Source: Chitinophagaceae bacterium (GTDB lineage: Bacteria > Bacteroidota > Bacteroidia > Chitinophagales > Chitinophagaceae). From it: a stretch of 64,000 bases of DNA. Shown here in pieces: positions 28,228 through 37,412 of the stretch. The translations under genes and the position numbers were made by a program. A model generated the notes under the pieces. It did not search any database. It worked only from the letters and a program-made list of their open reading frames with translations, and had not been told where the DNA came from. Location: assembly GCA_016721085.1 (NCBI GenBank), contig JADKJI010000010.1:1-64000 (forward strand), written 5' to 3'. Positions within the stretch are counted from its first letter, which is position 1, and each line of letters starts with the position of its first letter.

Positions 28228-29283
28228 TTATTCGTCTTGCCAAACTTTAGTACCCTCACTGCAGTTAGAACAGATATCAATATTCTTTCGGCCACCTAAT
28301 AACTCCTTCCTGAATTGACGATATTTTTCGTCTTGCCAGATTTCACGGAACGACTTTCCTTTAAGATCTCCTAATTGGTGCAAGGCATCTTTGTCGAAAC
28401 AACAAGGTACCACCAGTCCATCCCAGGTAATAACCGGAGCATGCCATAGTCTCCAGCAATGATTTTGTAGAGGATTCTTTACAACAGTATGTCCGTCTTT
28501 GTTTTTCCGGTAGCGACTAAAGCGTTGTATAGTAGGTATCAGTTGATTGGGATCGTTCTCATAATCATACACCTGCGCTGTTTTAAACCTTATATCATCC
28601 ACTCCAATTTCAGCTGCCAGCTTTTTTACATCTTCAATCTGGTGTTCATTGGGTTTAACTACCAAGAACTGGAAGAAAACATAGGGGGTCTTGCTTTTCA
28701 ATTCCTTTTTCCATTTCACTATGTTTCTGGCGCCCTGCAGCACTTTTTCTAAATTACCTCCCACCCGGTATTGCTCATAAACTTCCTGTGTTGTACCATC
28801 AATTGATATTATCAGCCTATCCAACCCACTTTCCACTGTTTTTCGGGCATTTTCGTCTGAAAGATAATGGGCATTGGTGGAAGTAGCTGTATAAAGCCCC
28901 TTTTTTGCAGCATATTGAACCATTTCCAGAAAATTCGGGTTGAGATACGGCTCTCCCTGGAAATAAAAGATGATATAGAAAATATCCTTATGTAACTGGT
29001 CAATGGTTTCCCGGTAAAAATCCTTTTGCAGCATCCCGGTTGGCCGGGTGAAAGCTCTTAATCCACTGGGACATTCAGGACAACGAAGGTTACAAGAGGT
29101 TGTAGGCTCGATAGCTACCGACAAAGGAAACCCCCATTGGATGGGCTTGTGAGTCCATTTACTCCAGTAAAAACTACCCAAAACCTTCATTGCATTCCAG
29201 GTTTTCCTGAAACTGAGCTTTGATAAGAGATTGATACTGTCGTTGTAGTTAAAAGCTGGCATTAGTCTGTAAAAATAGGGCAC
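28228..29283 (-). CDS. radical SAM protein with SPASM domain
   Basis: The protein has 351 residues. The radical SAM cluster motif C-x3-C-x2-C is present as TTSCNLRCPECPSG (about residues 63-70), with YFQGEPYLNP as the usual GGEP-like motif. A C-terminal SPASM-type region has VVPCCFDKDALHQLGDLKG and ICSNCSEG, cysteines that would bind an auxiliary iron-sulfur cluster. Members of this type modify peptides, glycans or lipids. No precursor peptide is seen next to it. The gene is divergent from the M1 peptidase gene with about 108 bp between. Confidence 0.88.
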   Translation of the reverse strand: MPYFYRLMPAFNYNDSINLLSKLSFRKTWNAMKVLGSFYWSKWTHKPIQWGFPLSVAIEPTTSCNLRCPECPSGLRAFTRPTGMLQKDFYRETIDQLHKDIFYIIFYFQGEPYLNPNFLEMVQYAAKKGLYTATSTNAHYLSDENARKTVESGLDRLIISIDGTTQEVYEQYRVGGNLEKVLQGARNIVKWKKELKSKTPYVFFQFLVVKPNEHQIEDVKKLAAEIGVDDIRFKTAQVYDYENDPNQLIPTIQRFSRYRKNKDGHTVVKNPLQNHCWRLWHAPVITWDGLVVPCCFDKDALHQLGDLKGKSFREIWQDEKYRQFRKELLGGRKNIDICSNCSEGTKVWQDE

Positions 29284-29391
29284 ACAGGGGTTTCCACAAT
29301 GTTCAGGGGTGTTTTACGTTAGAATTATCGACTATAAACCCAAACTCGGCAAGTGAATTTGCCGTATTTATCAAAGGGGTTCCAAATCAAA

Positions 29392-31343
29392 ATGAAAAAT
29401 CTATTCCTACTAATACTTCTTGTTTCCGGCCAGCTACTGGCTCAAAACACTATTGATGTAAAGACCTTCCAAAAAGAAATGGAAATGGTTCGGCAACAGG
29501 AGCAACAAGCTTATGAGCGACTGTTGACCAATCAGCCACAGGGAGTTTCTTTTACTGTAGCCTCATCCAATTTTGATGTACATCATACCAGAATGGATTG
29601 GTCTATAGATCCAGCCATAAACTATATTAAAGGAAAAGATAAGTTTCGATTTTCCAATAACCGAAAACACCAATACTATAACACTCGACTTTTGCAAAAG
29701 CCTGGTTGTAGACAGTATTTATTACCATGGTAATAAAATCAGCTTGTTCAAACGCCAGATAATGGCCTGGTTATAACGTTTCCTTCAACACTTAACGCTA
29801 ACAGTAAAGATTCCGTTTCTGTATTTTATCAAGGTGTTCCTGGTGGGGGAGGCTTCGGTAGTTTTTATCAGGGCAAACACGCAGGCGTACCCGTAATTTA
29901 TACACTTTCAGAACCATATGGAGCTCGGGAATGGTGGCCATGTAAGAATAATTTATTAGACAAGACGGATTCTATAGATATCTACATCACTTGTCCTAAA
30001 GAATATCAACCTTCTTCTAATGGCGTGATGGTAAACAACGATATCAACGGTGCCTTTCGAACAAGTTATTTCAAACACCGTTTTCCTATATCAACCTATC
30101 TTGTAGCAATCGCTGTTACCAATTATGTTTTTAACAACGATACTGTACAGGTTGGAAATGTGACGATTCCGTTGCAAAGTTTTTCATATCCGCCGGTGTT
30201 GGAGCTTTAATACTCGTTGATAATCTATCGAAATGCATATAGAACTTTTTCATCTGGTAGGCGACTATACCCTTTTGCAGCTAGAAAAATATGGCCATAC
30301 TCAATGGGGCTGGAATGGAGGAATGGAGCACCAGACTAATAGTTTTGTCAACTCCCCTACACCGAATCTTGCTGCACATGAATTAGCACATCAATGGTTT
30401 GGAGATCTGGTTACTTGTGGCTCCTGGCAGGATATATGGCTTAATGAAGGGTTTGCCACCTATTTAACACTATTATCTTTAACAAAGTTATTTCCTTATT
30501 CTTTACCAACCTTGAGTCGACACTTAATCAGATAGTTTCTGATTCAACCGGATCAGTATATGTAGACGATACTACCAGTGAAAGCAGGATATTCAGCGGC
30601 CGTCTTTCCTATAACAAAGGCGCCTATGTGCTTCATCTGCTTCGGGGGATGTTGGGAGATTCCACATTCTTTAGGGGAGTAAGAAGATATACAAACGATG
30701 CGGCCGTAAAATTGAGCTTTGCCTTTACTGATGATCTTAAACGGAACCTTGAGTTAGAAAGTGGAAAAGATTTGACGGAATTCTTCCAGAATTGGATTTA
30801 CGGCCAGGGTTATCCTAATTATCATGCCGACTGGTATCAGAATAGCAAGAACTGGGTTAAGGTAAAACTAAAACAAACCACCTCTCACCCATCAGTTGCT
30901 TTTTATCAGATGCCTGTAACTCTTTATTAAAGAGGCGCTAGTCAGGGAAAGAGTTTTAAAGTGGATCATCAATATAGTGGTGAAGAAATATGGATAAATG
31001 CCGGATTTCCTGTTGACACCGTTATTATAGATCCTGACATTTGGATCCTGTCAAAAATAAAAACAAGCACAAAACTTAACGCCCTATTGACGATAACAAT
31101 ATAAAAGTGTTCCCAAATCCAGGCACAGGCCCATTGTATATCAGCCTTTCAAATCCGACAGATAAAACACTTTATCTAACCGTATTCAATTCACTGGGAC
31201 AAAAAGTATATACTACAAGAAAAGATACGCCAGGGCAGGATGAGCTTTTTTCAATTCCAGCCACTGTATTATCAAAGGGAGTGTACTTCATTGAAATTCG
31301 AAGCGAGAAATCAATAAAGCTTGTAAAGAAGATAGTGCGCTAA
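29392..31343 (+). pseudogene. M1-family zinc metallopeptidase with T9SS sorting domain, multiply frameshifted
   Basis: A signal peptide starts at ATG 29392 (MKNLFLLILLVSGQLLAQ). The central part, found in changing frames, reads GAREWWPCKNNLLDKTDSID, then GGMEHQTNSFVN (the GxMEN-like exopeptidase motif) and HELAHQWFGDLVTC with WLNEGFATY, the HExxH-x18-E zinc site. YNKGAYVLHLLRGMLGD follows. The C-terminus (VFPNPGTGPLYISLSNPTDK to KLVKKIVR) is a type A T9SS signal. At least five frame changes lie between about 29690 and 31100. All conserved parts remain in order, so dense sequence error is more likely than old decay. About 650 residues, close to the family length with sorting domain. Confidence 0.85.
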
Positions 31344-31424
31344 TCTATTTCCAATAATTATCAAATCAACAACAATTCCTGTATTTATTACGGGCCTCCT
31401 CCCTTTATATTTGCAGCCTGCATT

Positions 31425-32197
31425 ATGGCTACAGCTCAACAGAAAAATACTGCCTGGAGAATCATTATCCTTATAATGGGATTGGCACTTGTTTACATGC
31501 TTGGTCGTGTTGGATATGAGTGGTGGTTAGAACGGAGAGCCCACTTTGTGCGGTATGAAGCTTTCGGCATCGATATTCCATCTAACTATTCTATTCATGG
31601 CATAGATGTTTCCAAATATCAGAATGTAATTGATTGGGAAAGTGTCAGGAATATGGAAGTAGGAAATGTAAAAATCGGTTTTACTTTTATAAAAGCTACT
31701 GAAGGCAATGGAAACAAGGATGCCTTATTCAATAGAAACTGGCGGAAAACAAAAGAAGCCGGTATTACAAGAGGCGCATACCATTTCTTTATTACAACCA
31801 AGAATGGAAAACAACAGGCCGAGAATTTTATAGATAAGGTTACACTAGAAGTTGGCGACTTACCCCCAGTACTTGATGTTGAACAGACTTATGGCGTAAG
31901 CAATGAAAAAATAAGGCACGAGTGAAAGATTTTCTCGACACAGTAGAAAATCATTATGGGGTAAAGCCTATTATTTATACCAATGTTGATTTCTATAAAC
32001 AGGTTCTTAAAGATGATTTTGATGACTATCCATTATGGGTGGCACACTATCTTCAGAAAGAACGACCCCAAATTTACAGACCTTGGCATTTTTGGCAACA
32101 TAGCGAAACAGGCAGGGTCAATGGCATCTATTCAAAAGTGGATTTCAATGTATTTAACGGCGATTCTGCCAGTTTTAAAAAGCTATTGATTCAATAG
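31425..32197 (+). CDS. GH25 lysozyme (N-acetylmuramidase), membrane-anchored, one frameshift
   Basis: Residues 13-30 form an N-terminal membrane anchor (IIILIMGLALVYMLGRVGY). The GH25 barrel follows: GIDVSKYQNVIDWESV, FTFIKATEGNGNKD, GAYHFFITTKNGKQQAENFI and PPVLDVE, which contain the family's catalytic acids. A shift near 31920 moves to a second frame (DTVENHYGVKPIIYTN, PLWVAHY, WHFWQHSETGRVNGI, VDFNVFNGD). The total is about 257 residues. The protein would cut peptidoglycan between MurNAc and GlcNAc in the periplasm. It may be co-transcribed with the small membrane gene at 32228. Confidence 0.88.
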
Positions 32198-32227
32198 CCC
32201 TTTGTACCTTTCCGGAAATTTTTTGCT

Positions 32228-32464
32228 ATGAGCGAAATGGAAGAAGACGTAAAAAGGTTCTTCACCCGAATCGTTTGGTCGGTAACATTAATTCTAACAT
32301 GGGTGTTCCTAACTGTAGGAATCGGAATCTACAAGAAATGGTTAATCCCAGAAGGTAAATGGGGATGGGATAACCTCGTATTTTATATTATATCTCTCGC
32401 TGCTCTTGTTTTCGTTTTAAAAAAATTAAAAGGATACTGGTCGGAGAAATTTCCGCACGGATGA
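32228..32464 (+). CDS. small two-helix membrane protein, hypothetical
   Basis: The protein has 78 residues, with hydrophobic helices at about 17-37 (SVTLILTWVFLTVGIGIYKK) and 48-63 (LVFYIISLAALVFVLKK). It lies 31 bases after the lysozyme gene on the same strand. No motif is recognised. Small proteins of this shape are common beside cell-wall genes in Chitinophagaceae, but function is unknown. Confidence 0.6.
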   Translation: MSEMEEDVKRFFTRIVWSVTLILTWVFLTVGIGIYKKWLIPEGKWGWDNLVFYIISLAALVFVLKKLKGYWSEKFPHG

Positions 32465-32484
32465 TGACGAATTAAAATACATAT

Positions 32485-32541
32485 AACCGCAGAGACGCGG
32501 AGACGCAGGAAATACCTCTGCGTCTCCGCGTCTCTGCGGTT
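32485..32541. repeat. palindromic repeat family A, copy 3
   Basis: Arms 32485-32508 and 32518-32541 pair perfectly along 24 bases around a 9-base loop. It lies between the convergent ends of the small membrane gene and the SPFH gene. Confidence 0.85.
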
Positions 32542-32559
32542 TAAAATATTTTAAACAAA

Positions 32560-33465
32560 TCAATTCTTTGTATCCAAGATCACCGGTGTATTACCTTTTC
32601 CCAATATTATCGTCTTAGCATTTTGCGACTTTGACAATTCCAACTGCGCTTTTATCTGTTCGTATTGTAATTGCCTGTCTGTTAAGCTTTCGCTGATGAT
32701 ACGCTGATAATCTGCAATACCCTGTGCTTCAACTCTTTTACGTTCAGCTTCCTGACGCTCTTTCTGCAATACGAATTGCATTTTCTGAGCTTCCTGCTCT
32801 GCATTAATCTTTTGCTCAATGGTAGCTCTTACAGATGCAGGTAAAGTGATATTTCTAACCAATAGATTTTCAAGCAGCAACCCTCTTTTCTTAAAATCAT
32901 CTTCAATATTCTTGAAAATTCGTTGTTGAAATTCATCTCGCTTTGTTGAATATAAAGCTACTGCTTCATAATAAACAGCGTTGTCCCGTATACGGGTTCT
33001 GGTAATTGGCCTTACAATCTTATTTTCGTAATCAATACCCGTTTCTCTTAACAACCTTGGGGCATCATTTGGAACTACACGATATAAAACAGATAAATCA
33101 ATAGTTACCTCCAATCCGTCAGAAGTTAACACTTTGATAGCATCGTCGCCCGACATCGCTCCTTCATCATGAACACCACTCATTGTATAATTTAGCGTTT
33201 TAATATCCAGCTTCTCTATTTCTAATAATGGATTGATAAAATGTAGTCCGCTTCCCAGTACATCTTCCTGAACTTTTCCAAATAGCTTCTTAACGCCTAC
33301 TTGTCCAGCTCCAACCTGAATTATACATGCAGTTAATATACCCACCAATATTACAATGGTACCTATTATGCGTATAGCGCCTCCAAACCTGTTTGCAGGT
33401 TCATTGCTTTTAGAAAGAACCACTCCAACAATGATGATGATAATTCCGAGAATGATAAAAAGCAT
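32560..33465 (-). CDS. SPFH/band 7 (prohibitin-like) membrane protein
   Basis: The protein has 301 residues. Two N-terminal hydrophobic segments (about 2-18 and 28-50) precede the SPFH domain: VGAGQVGVKKLFGKVQEDVL, GLHFINPLLEIEKLDIKTLN, DGLEVTIDLSVLYRVVPNDA. A long charged coiled coil follows (about 205-275, EAQKMQFVLQKERQEAERKR). The tail NAKTIILGKGNTPVILDTK is usual for prohibitin-like homologues. Such proteins form large rings that organise membrane domains and interact with membrane proteases. Confidence 0.92.
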   Translation of the reverse strand: MLFIILGIIIIIVGVVLSKSNEPANRFGGAIRIIGTIVILVGILTACIIQVGAGQVGVKKLFGKVQEDVLGSGLHFINPLLEIEKLDIKTLNYTMSGVHDEGAMSGDDAIKVLTSDGLEVTIDLSVLYRVVPNDAPRLLRETGIDYENKIVRPITRTRIRDNAVYYEAVALYSTKRDEFQQRIFKNIEDDFKKRGLLLENLLVRNITLPASVRATIEQKINAEQEAQKMQFVLQKERQEAERKRVEAQGIADYQRIISESLTDRQLQYEQIKAQLELSKSQNAKTIILGKGNTPVILDTKN

Positions 33466-33523
33466 GTCTTAAATTTTAAAGTAAAAAGTTATAAGTTAAA
33501 ATAGGGCTATAAAAATTTTCTAT

Positions 33524-33952
33524 TTATGAACTATGGTCGGCAACAATTACCCACTGGCCTTTTATTTTTCGGAATAGTAAAGTGTAGTGACCGCCTACGT
33601 TTCCGGCACTCCGAACCAATTGCCATTTTCCGACTACATAGTAAGCTTGTGATTCAATTTTATTTACATGAAGTATGGTGAAGGTTAGTTTTCCCATACG
33701 GGCGGTATCGCCATAATTTTTCTTATAAGAAGCCAGTGTACTCTTGTATCCATAAGTTACTCCGCTCTTCCCAATATACATCAACGAATCGCTTTCCCAA
33801 TAACCAACCATAAATTTATCAAGATCCCCACTATTCCAGGCTTTTGTTTGATTGTCGAGAATGGACAGTATGGCCTTTTCATCCTTGGTCTGAGCTACTC
33901 CTTTAGATTGTAAAAGTAAAAAGGTGAATAGAAAACAAAGCAGAAGTTTCAT
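33524..33952 (-). CDS. secreted NTF2-like (DUF4440/SnoaL-type) protein
   Basis: The start chosen is ATG 33952, which gives a signal peptide (MKLLLCFLFTFLLLQSKGVA). The mature part is one NTF2-like fold: ILSILDNQTKAWNSGDLDKF, GYWESDSLMYIGKSGVTYGY, YYVVGKWQLVRSAGNVGGHY, FRKIKGQWVIVADHSS. This is the common DUF4440-type pattern. The reaction is unknown; such proteins bind small molecules or act as weak isomerases. It is 59 bases upstream of the SPFH gene on the same strand. Confidence 0.82.
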   Translation of the reverse strand: MKLLLCFLFTFLLLQSKGVAQTKDEKAILSILDNQTKAWNSGDLDKFMVGYWESDSLMYIGKSGVTYGYKSTLASYKKNYGDTARMGKLTFTILHVNKIESQAYYVVGKWQLVRSAGNVGGHYTLLFRKIKGQWVIVADHSS

Positions 33953-33999
33953 TGTACAGTGCTTTAGCGTTTGTAAGTTAATCAAAAGAAAACTGCCCG

Positions 34000-34342
34000 T
34001 TACTTCTTCTTTTGATAAACAACCAAATTACCTACTTCTGGCGATAGCTTTATCCAGTTTGAATCAGGTAACCGGGCCATTGTTTCCTGACCACTTACTA
34101 CCACTAAAAAGCAACACAACAAAAAGGGGTAAACCCCCCCCCCCAAAAACCCCCCCCCCCCCCCCCACCCCCCCCCAAAAAAAAAAAACCCCAAAAAAAA
34201 AAACCCAGGGCGCCCCCCCCCCCCGGGGGCGGCCCAAGCACCCCCCGGGGGGCCCGCCTATAAAAGGGAAATAAGATAAGCCCAACCAAAATAAAAAGGA
34301 GGAAAAGAGAAAGCGAAGCGATTTTAAAGACAATTGTTTCAT
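34000..34342 (-). pseudogene. remnants of an unidentified gene on both sides of a low-quality scar
   Basis: On the minus strand, a leader-like start (MKQLSLKSLRFLFSSFLFWL from ATG 34342) runs into a poly-G/poly-C and poly-T/poly-A tract at about 34128-34254. A C-terminal piece with normal composition (ARLPDSNWIKLSPEVGNLVV then YQKKK) emerges and stops at 34000. The two ends could belong to one or two genes whose middle is missing. Function cannot be given. Confidence 0.25.
34128..34254. other. poly-C/poly-A low-complexity scar, probable assembly or base-calling artefact
   Basis: About 127 bases consist almost only of runs of C and A (with late G runs), unlike anything else in the window. Normal sequence resumes abruptly on both sides. 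This resembles failed base calling at a read end or contig join, not a biological tract. Confidence 0.75.
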
Positions 34343-34404
34343 AAACAGCAAGCGGGACGATAGGAAATATGAACGATTTCAGTATTACTGTTACCCGTAC
34401 ATTT

Positions 34405-35684
34405 TTACCATTGCTTTTGTATGGACATTACAAGACGGAAAATGGTTTCTTGTATGCCATCCTTTTCGTATTCGGTGGTGTTTCCTCTATAATAATCTAT
34501 ACGGTTATTAAGGTCTTCTTTTAAGAATTGTTCCTTACCATTTGAAAGTAAGAATTGGCTGTCATTTTGCTGAAAGGTTATCAGCATATTGGGTGGAAGG
34601 AAATCAAAATTGATAGAAACGGTAGTTGTCGATTCATTTGTTGAATAAATCAGTAAATAATCCTGCACTATTCGGAATAAAGATACTTTGTCAACTATCG
34701 GTATCGTTTCAATTTGAGAGAAATTACCTGATACCTCTATGTTTTTTCTGAAATGGGTGGTATAATTGGCAATGTATTCCTGCAATCCTTCTTCAAGACC
34801 AATATCCCTTATTGTAGATGGATTTAAAGTATAGCAAATGGAATACAATTCAGTCATCGCTTCCTTTGTCAACGACAAAGACTTATGAAGGAATACGTTC
34901 TTACTATCTTTTTCCGACATGTCCTGAAGCATCAATTTGGATGTTGCTAAACTTTGATATATACTACTTTGCAATCCTTCTACCAATACTTCTCTTTCTT
35001 TTTCCTGGGAATTCATAACAGATCGCATCACTTCTATCTTATGGTTCCTTTCATTAAGAACAAGAGCTTCGTATAATTCTTTCTGATATTGGAATAGGGC
35101 ATAAAAAACATAAGAAGTCAATAAGAAAGATATTATCAGACTCATTGTCCTTATTCTATCAATACTTTCTTCTGGTAATATTAGTCCTTCTGGATGAGCA
35201 GGTACATAAAGAAGAATTAACAACAAAACGAATGTTGTAAAAAGAAAAAATATAAAGGTTCTTCTGGCGTTGCCGCCATCGCGAAATATATAAAGGAAGC
35301 TAATGATGAATGGGAAAAAATAAACAACAGTACCTGAGTCTAGTCCAAGATGATATGTAACAATAAATAATAAAATATTGATTAGGATGGCACCAATGAT
35401 TTTTGCAGCTTCCAGTTTTCCTCTGTTAGAAATCCACAGAACAAAACATAATGCAACGAAACCAGCTGAAAGTAATACAGCACCAAAATAATCCTTATTT
35501 GAACCAACAAGAGAGTAAGTGATATTAATAAATACAGCAACCAGGGCGATGTAAATAATCGCTTTAAATCCCTTGACGGATTTTACAGAAGTTACCTGAG
35601 AGGTATTATTGCTACTAATCGTATCTCGTTTTATTGCATTCTGCTGGAATGCTGTTTGTGAATTTAGCCGGTTGACTTTCGCAT
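34405..35684 (-). CDS. membrane sensor kinase-like protein lacking the phospho-acceptor histidine
   Basis: The frame is open well above its first ATG: before LILLYVPAHPEG it reads GFKAIIYIALVAVFINITYS, FGAVLLSAGFVALCFVLWIS, IIGAILINILLFIVTYHLGL and FFPFIISFLYIFRDGGN, giving five to six membrane helices. The likely start is ATG 35684, with one base shift just after it. The cytosolic part has a NarX/HisKA_3-like helix EKEREVLVEGLQSSIYQSLA, where the usual ERxRIAxELHDG histidine is Gln. The ATPase region (LFRIVQDYLLIYSTN) lacks the normal Asn box and glycine box. It is probably a pseudo-kinase or sensor that works through binding. Confidence 0.7.
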
Positions 35685-35746
35685 GATAAATTTACGAAAT
35701 GTGTGTGCAAATAAAGGAAACCAGCTATTATTCTTTTAATAAAGAA

Positions 35747-35772
35747 AAAAGCTGCCCTTTGAGGCAGCTTTT
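35747..35772 (-). terminator. intrinsic terminator of the sugar-oxidation operon
   Basis: A perfect 10-bp stem AAAAGCTGCC (35747-35756) with GGCAGCTTTT (35763-35772) is followed by T-rich sequence on the minus strand. It lies 26 bases downstream of the stop of the TIM-barrel gene at 35798. Confidence 0.75.
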
Positions 35773-35797
35773 ATAACTATGTTGAGCCATTTATCAT

Positions 35798-36709
35798 TTA
35801 ATATCTGAGCTTTTTAAACCAAGTAGCATCTGCCTCAGCACTTTTAAGAGGTGTTGTGCCCTCATATTTTTCCTGTTCAACTATATAATACTGCATCCCA
35901 TTTTGGGAGGCTGTTCTTATAATCTTTGCATAATCAATGTTGCCGGTCCCTAAATCTACAGAAGCGTCATGTTCTTCCGGTTTTGCTGTTTTAGAGCGGT
36001 CTTTTACATGACATAAGCGAAAGCGATTGGGATACTTCTTTAACCATGCTTCCGGATCTTGCCCTGCTGTAACCACCCAGTACATATCCATTTCAAAGTC
36101 AACCAAAGAAGCATCTGTTCCTTCCATAAAAATATCGGTTGCATATTGTTCCCCATTCAACTTCACAAAGGAATAATCATGGTTATGATAGGCGAAACGA
36201 ATACCGTTCTTTTTACAGATTTCTCCCGCCTTATTAAACCCATCAGCTATCTTTTTATAATCATCAACAGATTTCTGTGGTCCTACCCATGGAGAAATAA
36301 GGTACTTCAATCCCACTTCTGCGGCTTCAGCTGCTTTTCTATCCAAATCCTTGGCTGTATCACAATGGCTGCTGATCATCTTTAAGCCAAGTCCGTTTAA
36401 ATACTTCTTAAACTCAGGGTGTTTCATTCCCCACCAAAGACCAAGCTCACCTTCATAACCTTCCAGTTGCTTATAACCGAAATCCGCAACTTGCTTAAGG
36501 ACGCCTTTTGGATCTTTTGGCAAATCATCTCTTAAAGTATATAACTGAAGGCCGAACGACTTTATCTTTTTACCAGACAAGTCAAAAAAATCAGCTGAAT
36601 CATCTTCACCATTAATTCCCTTGTTTGCAAGGGAGAATAATGGGCCTAATGCAATTGCCGAAGCAAATAAACCGGACTTCATTAAAAAGTCTCTTCTGTT
36701 CTGCGACAT
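35798..36709 (-). CDS. Tat-exported sugar phosphate isomerase/epimerase family protein
   Basis: The protein has 303 residues with an N-terminal twin-arginine signal (QNRRDFLMKSGLFASAIALG). The xylose-isomerase-like TIM barrel has FGLQLYTLRDDLPKDPKGVL, LISPWVGPQ, IRFAYHNHDYSFVK, VDFEMDMYWVVTAGQDPEAW, RLCHVKDRS and VDLGTGNIDYAKII. Conserved His, Glu/Asp metal ligands are present (HNHD, DFEMD, CHVKD, ExE near the end: YIVEQEKYE). It resembles the protein at 55039 throughout. Export with oxidoreductases suggests action on oxidised sugars or 3-keto-sugars in the periplasm; the exact reaction is inferred. Confidence 0.9.
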   Translation of the reverse strand: MSQNRRDFLMKSGLFASAIALGPLFSLANKGINGEDDSADFFDLSGKKIKSFGLQLYTLRDDLPKDPKGVLKQVADFGYKQLEGYEGELGLWWGMKHPEFKKYLNGLGLKMISSHCDTAKDLDRKAAEAAEVGLKYLISPWVGPQKSVDDYKKIADGFNKAGEICKKNGIRFAYHNHDYSFVKLNGEQYATDIFMEGTDASLVDFEMDMYWVVTAGQDPEAWLKKYPNRFRLCHVKDRSKTAKPEEHDASVDLGTGNIDYAKIIRTASQNGMQYYIVEQEKYEGTTPLKSAEADATWFKKLRY

Positions 36710-36818
36710 GGTAACAGGATTATAATAATTAATAAATCATTCCCTAAACTTTATAGGAAATACGAATTATCCGGATGCTTTTACGCGTCAGGTTATTCCT
36801 TTATAATTTACAAAGCTA

Positions 36819-37388
36819 CTAGGTAGCCCAGGCTTTATCACCTTTTTTGTAAGGGATACATCCTTCATATTTACCAGGCACCGCTATATAACGAAGCGCT
36901 TTGGTTGCACCCACTTCAGATGTAAAGAAGCCTAATAAAGTCAGTTGCTTCATCAAACTGAAATAGTGTGCAGGATCTTCAGGCTTTTTAGACTTTTGAT
37001 AGTCTTTTGCTTCCTTATCCAAAGCTGTCAGCAATTCTTTGCGATGCTCAGGAGTGGCTTTCATAAAATCATGTCCATGCATTTTACTGCAAGCGGCATT
37101 CAATTTGCCCATTCCTTCAAGGAAAATCTTCTGGTCTTTTTCCTCATAGCAATCGGTTACCATTGTGTTCATGAAAGCTCCTACTTTGGCGTCTTTTGCA
37201 CCTGGAGTGCTGGTAGCTGGAAGAATGGTTTCAGCAATTTCATCTAGATAGGCCATGTCTTCCGCGCTCAGGGGTAATCCGGCTGCTGCTTTATCGCCGG
37301 GCTTACAGCCACTAAGGAAGAATTCAGCACCTACGATGGAACCACCCACCAGTACTGCCACTCTTGATAATGCTTCGCGTCTGTTCAT
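36819..37388 (-). CDS. gluconate 2-dehydrogenase subunit 3-type small subunit (Tat signal)
   Basis: The start at ATG 37388 gives MNRREALSRVAVLVGGSIVG, a twin-arginine signal, followed by FFLSGC, a possible lipobox. The mature part (LSAEDMAYLDEIAETILPAT and STPGAKDAKVGAFMNTMVTD) is the pfam Gluconate_2-dh3 pattern. In FAD-dependent glucose, gluconate and fructose dehydrogenases this subunit carries the large GMC subunit, which has no signal of its own, across the membrane. It lies 24 bases downstream of the first GMC gene. It is the only small subunit for five large subunits in this window. Confidence 0.9.
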   Translation of the reverse strand: MNRREALSRVAVLVGGSIVGAEFFLSGCKPGDKAAAGLPLSAEDMAYLDEIAETILPATSTPGAKDAKVGAFMNTMVTDCYEEKDQKIFLEGMGKLNAACSKMHGHDFMKATPEHRKELLTALDKEAKDYQKSKKPEDPAHYFSLMKQLTLLGFFTSEVGATKALRYIAVPGKYEGCIPYKKGDKAWAT

Positions 37389-37412
37389 ATGTGACAATTT
37401 ATAGTTTACAAG

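Noticed and set aside
24866..29283. A surface-glycan or natural-product cluster around the DegT aminotransferase and radical SAM gene
   Set aside because: No glycosyltransferase, sugar-nucleotide enzyme or precursor peptide is present, so a joint pathway is not supported.
33924..34351. Proline-, lysine- or glycine-rich frames on both strands across the poly-C tract
   Set aside because: They are translations of the low-complexity scar and show no natural composition.
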